DNA of 64,000 bases from Glandiceps talaboti (taxonomy: Eukaryota > Hemichordata > Enteropneusta > Spengelidae): assembly GCF_964340395.1 (NCBI RefSeq), contig NC_135554.1, positions 27,031,592 through 27,095,591 on the forward strand, read 5' to 3'. Numbering within the stretch: position 1 is the first letter of the stretch; each line of letters starts with the position of its first letter. Positions 50,201 to 60,700 of this stretch are shown here, one piece after another. The notes beneath the pieces were generated by a model that ran no database searches, was not told the DNA's origin, and was given only the letters and a program-made list of their open reading frames with translations. The position numbers and the translations under genes are program-made.

Positions 50201-51720
50201 ATTGTTCTTATGTAAATATCCAAACAAAATTGTTACTTTCTTTGACCCCTTGCCCCGTTTTCTTCGTTGCTAGTTTTCAACGCGTTTTCGTTGTGCATTA
50301 TTTATATGATGTAAATAAAGTAATTTATCAATGCAATGCAATGTAGTGTATGGTTTGTGTAAATGCAGTGTGTGTGTGTGTGTGTGTTTGGGCGACATGA
50401 ACGTATCCACTCATCAAAATATGCTCGTTCCCGACGATTTATTACAGACGATCTTTTTCTGTACGTGTGAATTCGCCTTTTCAGGCATATAAATAACCAC
50501 AGAATCACATTTAGAAGAAATAGACACATATTTTGATATAATATAATAGCAATAACTCCCTCCGAAGGCGGGTATACACTCGAATTTGGTACAATTCGCT
50601 CCATATAGCACTCGCCATTCGGCTCGTGCTATATGTCGCGAATTGTACCAAAATCGAGTGTATACCCGCCTTCGGCGGGGGTTATTGCTTAAATAAATAC
50701 CCAATCCTTATCCAAACGACCACTTAGTAAAGACTAATAGTATACTGGTATTAACTACTTGTGTACACTGTTACTGGTATCATGACAATCAATGCTAATT
50801 TACCAAGGCACTGAATAGCACTGCCAGGTTTATTTTTAAAAATTTGTACCTTCCATTTCTCATTTCCTTAATTAAACTTGTAAACACAATAGCCAAATTG
50901 ACTTTACACTTTCAATTTATTCATGATTCAAAGCTCTACTGCAAAAGTTGAAATGACTGAAAACGTTGACTAATTTTTTGTTCGAGTAATTACAGTATGA
51001 TTGTAATGAACCGTATGGGTTATGGTAATTACTTGACTTTAATTAACGTACATGTACATTTCACCTACTTATCATTGTTGCCGGTAACATGTGATAAATT
51101 TTGATTGACAGCCACCATATTTGTCATTTTCAGATCAATCACACAACATGATTATATTTTAACCTTTCTATATTTTCAACTGTTGGGAATCACTGGGGTT
51201 AAAGGTCATGGCTGTGATGTATACACCTCCTACCATGTGTCTGTCTAACAAACTAGGCTTTTCCATCCGGTTTAGAGTGTATTCCACCAAGGCCTGGTAA
51301 CAGCTACATACAGATCACATGATGTCTATCACATTTAGACCCAACTTACAACTGTTATTTCTTCTTGAAATATGGACTGGTACGTAGTTATATGACCACA
51401 CAAATATCATTTCTGACTAACAGATGTGAAAAAAAAATTCCCATAACTCATTCAGACTATGACCCTCAGGTATACAGACAAATCCACCTGGCTATGCAGC
51501 CATCATTTATATTACACGCACACGCACACGCACACACACACACACACACACGCACACACACACGCACGCACGCACACACACACACACACAGACACACACC
51601 ATGCCAAATATACAAATGTACCATCAGACAATATCATCAGAGACAGACAGATGGACATAGACACATGCACACACATACTATACTATCAGAACATGACTGA
51701 CACATATGCACACACACACA

Positions 51721-51781
<61 letters not shown>

Positions 51782-54700
51782 GCGCGCACACACACACGCA
51801 CACGCGCACACACACACACACACAAACCACTACACTGCTCTGTACACCATTACATGTGCATGGATTAGTAAGAAAGAAACAATAGTCTATTGGAATCAGA
51901 AAGACAAGAGGTGACAGGTTGGATGGCAGGAGATGAAAAAAAAACACAATATGGCACATCTACGATACAGCTGTTGATATATATATATATATATCACATG
52001 CATACATGCATGTGTACTCAAATGAATAATATGATGGCTTCCTATGGCAAGGGTCTACATGTCACCATCAACACAACTAGACAAAATATACTGATAAAAT
52101 ATAACAGACAAATCAATGTTGTACATTCTTGCAATATCACAAATAAAATGCAATAATATGGCATACCAGACGATATTATTTAGACTATTGTCAGACATAA
52201 CTATTTGAGTTTTATTTTTATTTTTTCATATATAAAGTTATTCAGACTAAACCTTTCTCTGTGACTGTAATGTACATGTCTCTATATTTACACAATTCTA
52301 TTGCTAGATAAACTAACTGTGTCATCCTAACCAACTCAGCAGTTGTGGATGACGACATTCGGTTCACAGCATACAGCTAAGCAACACTGACTCAGCTGGA
52401 CACACAATACAAAGAATGTTTGAAAACAACACTGCATTGTCAAGATGCCATTATACACACTGGAAATGATTTCACTCTTTATTTCATTATCACCCTGGTA
52501 GTTGAGCCTTCAGGTTTTCCAAGATAGACACAAACTAAAACTAATTGTCACAACATGTTAATACAACTGTGATAAGCTATTGAATGGATGTTGGTTTGTA
52601 TTATAGTCTCAGTAGGGAGGTGTTCTCTGAAAACTTAGTTTACTTAGAGTTCCATGGACTTGCAGTGCTGTTTTGGGACTTCAAATGTTTATACTATGTT
52701 GATCATATGGCGACTAGAATCACACAACAGAGGAACACCAACACCCACTTGTGTAATCTACTACAGTGATGAACAATAGATTTAGTTTATGGCTATCTTA
52801 GTAAACCGAAGGCTGGATTACCAGTGTTGTAACTTTTAGATCTTTTTACTGCATATATCATTCAATGTTACGATTTCAGTCAGGAAATAAATGGCAGGTG
52901 ATTTTGATTGTATAGTATTTGAACTTCATAAAATAAAGATTTAAAGCTAGCCGGAAGATCATATTATACATTAGTATGTGTTTGACAAGACTAGATAGGT
53001 TGACTATTCATCAGATACAGCACATTGCTGTCAATCAGCTGACAAGTTATTAACAATGTAATGTATCGGTTCATATAACTTATCAATAAACCTTATGGTT
53101 AGGTTGTGAAAATGAACATGTTTATACTTTTATTCTAATTTATGTGAACATCCTTGCCAACATAATATTACATACAATGTGTCGTCTAAACCAATTTGAC
53201 GTGCCACTGATGCACACAATTTCTAGTGATGCACCAAAATTTGGTCTTCCCATATCTCTTACTATGTGGTGACTCAAAGAAATCCCAGTTTTTCGCATTT
53301 TGACTCACAACAACAAAATTTGGCTATCGTTAGAGGGCATATATGCAGGTACTAGTATACACTATTAGTGTGATGGATTCAATGTCTCCTTCTTCTCCAC
53401 CTGCGCTTTTTCTCTCTTAGAAAAATATATTTTCGTTTTGTTTTTGTACTGGTTAGTGTTGTTATGCATAATTTCAAGGTTAATACAAACCATCCAAATT
53501 ACACTTACACAATAATACACATGATTACAATAGAACATTTATATATAGAAAGTTAGGTCTCAAAATTAACAGTAGTCCAGGGCATATAATATTAAAAAAC
53601 TATCCATCATAACTGTATATAGACTACCAAATTTTTAAGTTAGTGGTCTATCAGCCCGATGGAAATCAATATCAAACTGTAGCTGCATCAGTTTACTTCC
53701 CAAATACCTCTGAAAAGTTATAATTGAAATCTGACGGAGGATACATAAATTTGAACAGTTTGGCATGAGAAATGGATCATCATATCATAATGGTAACTGC
53801 TACATATACTCCAAGAGTCTAACCACAGCATTCCCAATGACACCTTGCTTACTGGTAGCATAATTGTGGACATGGACAAGTTTTTGTAATTTCTACTCTT
53901 TCATCTTTCAAAGCACCACTAACAATTTATATGAAATTATGATTCAGAGACAAATTCACATAAAAGTTTATCTGTGTTGGTAAACTATGTATAAATATAA
54001 TCATTTGTTAAAAACACAGCAAAGAAATTCAGTACTTGAAATTTTTGACAACATTTTAATGTTCGTCAGCTAGAGGACCAAGATGTACACACAACCTTAT
54101 GGACATGTGAGCCTAATATAAGGGCTGATAGCCAGGTGCCTGGACATTTGCATAACCCTCATATCTGTTTATACATGTACTATGATGTAGGTGGTTTATA
54201 TGCCCACATATAAATGGTGGGCCAAACATATGCTCTTTGCAGACACCTAGCCTACATGTAATTTTAACACGGCTGGGATAGGAAGGTTACGTCAGGAATT
54301 CTTTATGCATATGATATTTTGACGAGGGTGTCAATAGGAATGCTGTGAACAAACCACTTTATGCTCACCTTTTTGGCATCATTGGAATTGGTTGGTGATA
54401 TGCCCCCTGTGGGACTTGCAGCTATTGCGTTAGCTATGGCTGTGGCTCCATTCTGTCCTGTGGACTGAGCAATCAACTCATCTGAACCTCTCTGTAAAAT
54501 AGCAAGGGAAAAGTAGAAACCAACTTCATCATTAGTAAATTATGAAAATTAGTATGTCACAAAATTATTTTCAATCTGCAATATTCACAATGCTAAAGGA
54601 CACATATTCACTGATCATAATTTTCTTCTTATAAATCTTTGAAAATTGAACAATTTGCATAAGAGGCCAAATTTTTTACATTGGAATAATTTCAAACTTG

Positions 54701-57700
54701 GGTTTATTGAGATGTAAATATTTTTATAATATGACTACAGGCTAGATATCTTTGCCAAATATGAACACCATAAATTTGCATCTGATATCTTACAAACTTT
54801 TAACCTTCATTTTTTATCTGTTGTCTATAATGTCATGTCACTTGAAATACATTGTGTAGCTGAGTTGACATAGCAGTACCCAAAGATTTAAGCCCTTTTT
54901 AGTTGTGAAATATTGCATATTGAGTTGTCTGTCCTACATGAGATCTGTGAAAGCAAAGGATATTTGAAGTATTAATGTTTCAACTCTGTAGTTAATACTA
55001 CAATCAAACTCTAGGTGGAGTACAACATCTTGCTGCTGAAAATTCAAATTATTTTCATTTAGTACAACAAAATTCATAAACTGGGTAGGGTGAAGATTGA
55101 TGTGAAAAAACACATAGAAAGAAAGCCAGGGGTTTCAGAAGTCTGGTTTAGGTAAGAATCAGTAATTAAGAAGTCAACATGGCAAAAGAATTAGAACTTA
55201 GAAGAAATGTCACAAGTGCATACAGAAGTAACATGAACAAGGTTAAACATTCAACAAGTATCAGTTTACATGTATACCCTTGTAAGTTTTACATGTATGT
55301 CATGAAGATGTAGGCTAATTTAAACAGATTTGTGGCTTTGGGGCAAGATTAATTTCATTTATAATATGAGAGACATGCAACATGATAGAAATGTGCAAGT
55401 CACAACTCATCACATTCAAACTTCCTTTTCACAGAAAATACATGAAAGTGTCCTCACATTTTCACTACACATAACATCATCTAGCAACAATTCATACCTC
55501 ATTACACAACACCACACAACACAACACCACACAACACAACACAACACAACACCACACCACACCACGTCAACCATGTACATACACTACAAATCAGTCACAT
55601 TTATTACAAAACAATCCCTTTCAATCACATCCTACACAACAGGGTACAACTTGTAGTACAACATATTGCTACACTCAATCCATGTACAATGTATTAACTT
55701 CAAGCAACATATACATTTGTATTTTGCCATTTTCCCAATGAGCAAACATGTTTGTTGATAAAAGCAACAAGATGTAATCTACTGTTTTGGATATCATGAT
55801 CTTTTCTATCCTCTATACTGGACATCTATTCTACCTGTGTTATTGTCAGTTAACATATCCACAACTGTAAGAGAACACTAATGTAAATTTTTTGTAAACA
55901 GAAAATGTTCCTAAATCCATTTCAAAACAATTATATTCACTTGGTTCAAATGAAAATTTATTTTGGTTCACTTTGTGCTTTGTTAGTAAACAGACCTATC
56001 CCAGATTAATATAGCAAATCATACATGGTACTATTTCAGTCCTTAGCTATTACATGTACATCAATACATAATAATGTCCTTGCACAAGTTGCAGCAAATA
56101 CAATGTATGTTGTAATGTTACAGCATTTCTACTTTCAACATCAACAGATTTTACAACATACGTGTATAAACTTGCATTACTACTAAAAAGATACCCTAGT
56201 GTGTCCTTGGAAGTACACTTAACTCATTGCCTGCATTAAGTCGTGGGCAGCAAAATTTAAGTATGTCCCTAGAGGAACATGAAGGTAGTGTATGGATTGC
56301 CCTTTTAAAATAGATTACTACAAATCTATCCTACTAATTTCTCAACTATCCAAGTATATCACTAATCAAGTGAATTTATCTCCTCTATCCCTGGTCACTA
56401 CAAATACCTGATTGAAATGAAAGCAAGTGAAGCAGGGGGTGGGGGTGAGCACCAATGTTGTCAGTTCAAATGGCACCGTTTTTTCCTCATAATTGAGTAA
56501 GTGACGTACATTTGCTTCATGCACAATTTTCCATACTTTGTAAATGACCTGATTATGTTTACAAGGTATGGTGCAAATTTAGTCAAAGGTTCAAACTATT
56601 TTTTGACTGCTCATTTACATGGTAAATATTCATAGTTTTGTATTCAACTAATAAGTTGGTCCTAACAATATTGTATTCATGACAACTCTTGTTATTAACT
56701 CTTTCCAACGATGCAATTTACAAATTATTCCTTTGATGTAATTTCTGACCTACATTTTGCTAAATATGTTCCACTGATAGGGAAGCCTGTAAATACTGAC
56801 AGTTATTAGTCACTTTGTACGAGTCATTCATATAGTGTGATGCAGGGTAAGTGCTTCTGAAAGACTGCATGGGTTGTACCTAGACCAGTTCATACATCTG
56901 TAGCATACATGTACTGTTTCTTTGTCCTGGGAAGTACATGAAGTTCCACTGTACATGAACATCTACATCATTATCATGATACAGAATCAGTGTACAATAC
57001 TAGTTTAGGTGTTACATGTACCTGTGGCTTCAAATCTCAAGATGGTGACAAGCGATTTGAGGCACCACTATGAATATTCAGGATCACAGTGTCACTACAC
57101 AATGTACAATAATTAGATATTTCACTGACAGACTAAAGGTGACTAAGGTAAAAGTTTGGAGATTCCACATCTAGACATCAGTACAATAATTAGATATTTC
57201 ACTGACAGACTAAAGGTGACTAAGGTAAAACTTTGGAGATTCCACATCTAGACATCAGTACAATAATTAGATATTTCACTGACAGACTAAAGGTGACTAA
57301 GGTAAAACTTTGGAGAATCCACATCTAGACATCAGTACAATAATTAGATATTTCACTGACAGACTAAAGGTGACTAAGGTAAAACTTTGGAGAATCCACA
57401 TCTAGACATCAGTACAATAATTAGATATTTCACTGACAGACTAAAGGTGACTAAGGTAAAACTTTGGAGATTCCACATCTAGACATCAGTACAATAATTA
57501 GATATTCATTTGACTTGTCTCTTCTACTCTAGTCAATCACCCTGAACTAATGTTACATATGAAGCTAGTCTCCAATCTGTACATGAGGCATTCACCAAAC
57601 CTGGCAGTCTATCTTGTAGCTGGTACAAGACTATATAATGAGTATAAAGTCATGTTTTAATGCTGAACTAACAGTAACACTTTCACTGCAAAAATACATG

Positions 57701-60700
57701 TAAAGGCAGTTGAACCGTTCAGATTCTTTCTACATCTCTTTAGAGGCTGGTTCCAAAGAAACTCTATCAATTATCATTAAAAATTTCACTTTAATATGTG
57801 ACATTGCATTTTATAGACCATTTCTTTACTGTTGCCATCACAATGTTGTATGTACATGTATGTGTGTGTGGTCTTGTATACTTTACACCACTTGTACATA
57901 CATGTGTGTGTATGGTGGACCTACCCTCATACGGTACAATCAAGATTTGAAATACTGCTTGTTGCTAAGATACCGCTGTAACCACAACACTTGATATCCT
58001 CTGCAACATCCTAATGTAACTCCAGTTGCTTACTAGACATGTCAACTAATAGCGTCAATCTACATTTTTGAACCATTTCCTTTCAACATTTGATCACTGA
58101 CTTTTCAGTTCACAACATGAACACATTTTTGAACATCAGTTTCGACAGAAGAAGAGAGTGAACCTATCAACTTTACAGTGTACGGTGTAGACTGTACATG
58201 GTACTTGTGTAGTCCGAGCATGTCTGACAAGAGTATTCGAGGCACTGAGGTTGGGATGTTTTTTATGCCTTGGTAACTCCCTAAAGCTAAACATGTATAA
58301 TTGCTATGTGAGATATTACATACAATTCCAACAAGTAGAGGCTTCCCATGACGCTATGACAGTCTATGTAACAGCCTGGTTATATCAATTTCAATCCATG
58401 GTTCAAACAGTCTTGCAATCTCTGGAGATTTAATAGTACATAGTTCTTATGGTGCTACAGTAATAGTACAGTCTCTTCCTTTTTAATAGTGAAATTAGAC
58501 CTGAAGACAAAGACATGCGTGTTGAACTTCTGTCCGAGTACATTTGTAAATTGTACTTCACACATAATACTTCTTTGAACTGACAATATCAAGTTTGGAA
58601 TCTAAAATAACATGTTAAGCTCAAAGTCCCTCATTGCTACTCCATATTTCCCTGGGGCTTTACATGTTGAAATTCCATTTGAACTCAATTTCAATACCTT
58701 GATACTTCACCTTTCCAAAATATACCTGTACAATATACATTTGTACTTGTCAATAACATCATCTTTTCCAAAATATACCCTGTACAATATACTTGTTAAT
58801 AACATCACCTTTACCAAAATATCTCATACATTGTACAATATACTTGTCAATAACATCACCTTTACCAAAATATACCCTGTACAATATACTTGTCAGTAAC
58901 ATCACCTTTACCAAAATATCTCATATATTGTACAATATACTTGTCAATAACTTAAAACCTCTTCCACAATAACACTCCACTTTACCTTTGTGCAAAGCAA
59001 TTTCACACAAACAGAGCAGGCACTACTGGAATAGATTACCTTCCCTTTTCTATTTCCCTTCCACCTGCATTTGAATGAAAACTATGGCAACAAGGAATTA
59101 CTTCCGCCTCTAAACCATACAAATTTATCAATAAAGACAGCAAGGCATGTAAAACCTATATTGGACAATCTGGCAAGCCGATTAGAGTGCTACATACAGT
59201 TTATATAGTGCACTATTTGACCTAAGTACCATATTTTGCCATTACACTTCAATGACCACTTACTAGTCCGTTATAAAAAGCTACAAACACAGGAAAACAG
59301 ACTGCATGCACTTTGAGTTTTCACACCATCTACAGATTGACAAGTAATTGTACACACCATTTTCACTACTATAGCATTACAATTTTAGAATCTTTATTAA
59401 TCAAATTAATTAATCCAAGAAACACTTTTCCTGATATCAGACACTATGGATTCCATGAGAATACAGAGGATGTCAACCAGCCACAGTACAGTACACTGTA
59501 TCTTATCAATGTATCATAGTACATTACATGTTTTCAGTTTCATTTCCCCTATGACTCACAACTAGAGAAAATCAAACAAAATTATGATAATGCATGCTTG
59601 GGAGTCAAGTAAGGTTATATTTTGATTGCAATGCAGTCAGAGTTTACCTTTGTTTCATACGATTGTAATTTGTGTAAATATGTGCCAGGAAGAAGAAGTG
59701 CATGTTATATACAATACATGTATGTAGGGTGTGTCTTTGTACATGCATACTGTGTACATCTTGGTGAAAGATACAATATACCAGTGGATAGAGACCAAAA
59801 TAGGTTTTCAATTCAACATGCACTTGAGTTGACAGACTATTAGAAAGAGACATAGTTTTTGACTTCTAATATTTATTGACATTTACTGACATATTCAACA
59901 AAAGTCAATATCACAACATGTGATCCCTACTTCCCTGCCAGCTGTTCCAAAAAACAAGGACAAATTCTGTCAAGAACTATATCAGCTTATACAATTTATG
60001 CAAAATAATGGAAAATTAGCATGGTATCATGAAAATATATAATTTATTTTCATAAATTTAACATGGCTGATTGTCATTAGTCATGGATATCTAATAATGC
60101 ACTCTAATTTCTAAAATATTACAATATTGTTCACAGCTGACAAGCTACATACAAAAGAAAGTACACACCCTCCTCTTTGAGACCTTATGAAAGGAATGAC
60201 TTTAACAGTTCAGAATCTCATATTATATATTTATTTTTCTACTTCTAAATTTTCTATAACTGTGAATTGTCCTAGTAGACAGAGGTGAGGTATTGCAATA
60301 CACTGTGACAACTACACATGACTCATATAAGCCTATATTACATGTACTTGTCATAATTTAGCTATTTTCATTAATCTCAATCAGCTGATTCCAGGCTCCA
60401 ATACAGGCAAACCTACAAAATTACTCACTATCAAACATAAATTAATTCCTTCTCTCTCATCTTTTATATGATTAGATATTTCATGAGATGTCAAAATTTT
60501 ATATACATGGTAGAGACCTAATATTTCAGTTGTTGTGACATCAGAAAAGAACAACAGATGCAGACTTCACAATAAAGCAACATTATGGACATTATGTTTT
60601 TCACAATTAAGCTATTTAATAAAGTCTGTCTATTAATATATTTTTATATATTGTTGACCTAGGTCAACGACTGACGGCAGCAAATCATATCTTTGTTACA

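Larger units (their letters stand above)
38831..54368. other. 15.5-kb PTBP intron (exon 2 to exon 3)
   Basis: No conserved coding segment was found on either strand. It holds a C24 run (43929-43952), hairpin repeats (45747-46052), a TIR-bounded 32-bp minisatellite (48614-49249), a CpG-richer segment (about 49840-50300), a 142-bp palindrome (50548-50689), long CA/CG tracts (51517-51823) and an interspersed repeat at 53201-53338. The rest is AT-rich intron sequence. Confidence 0.7.
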
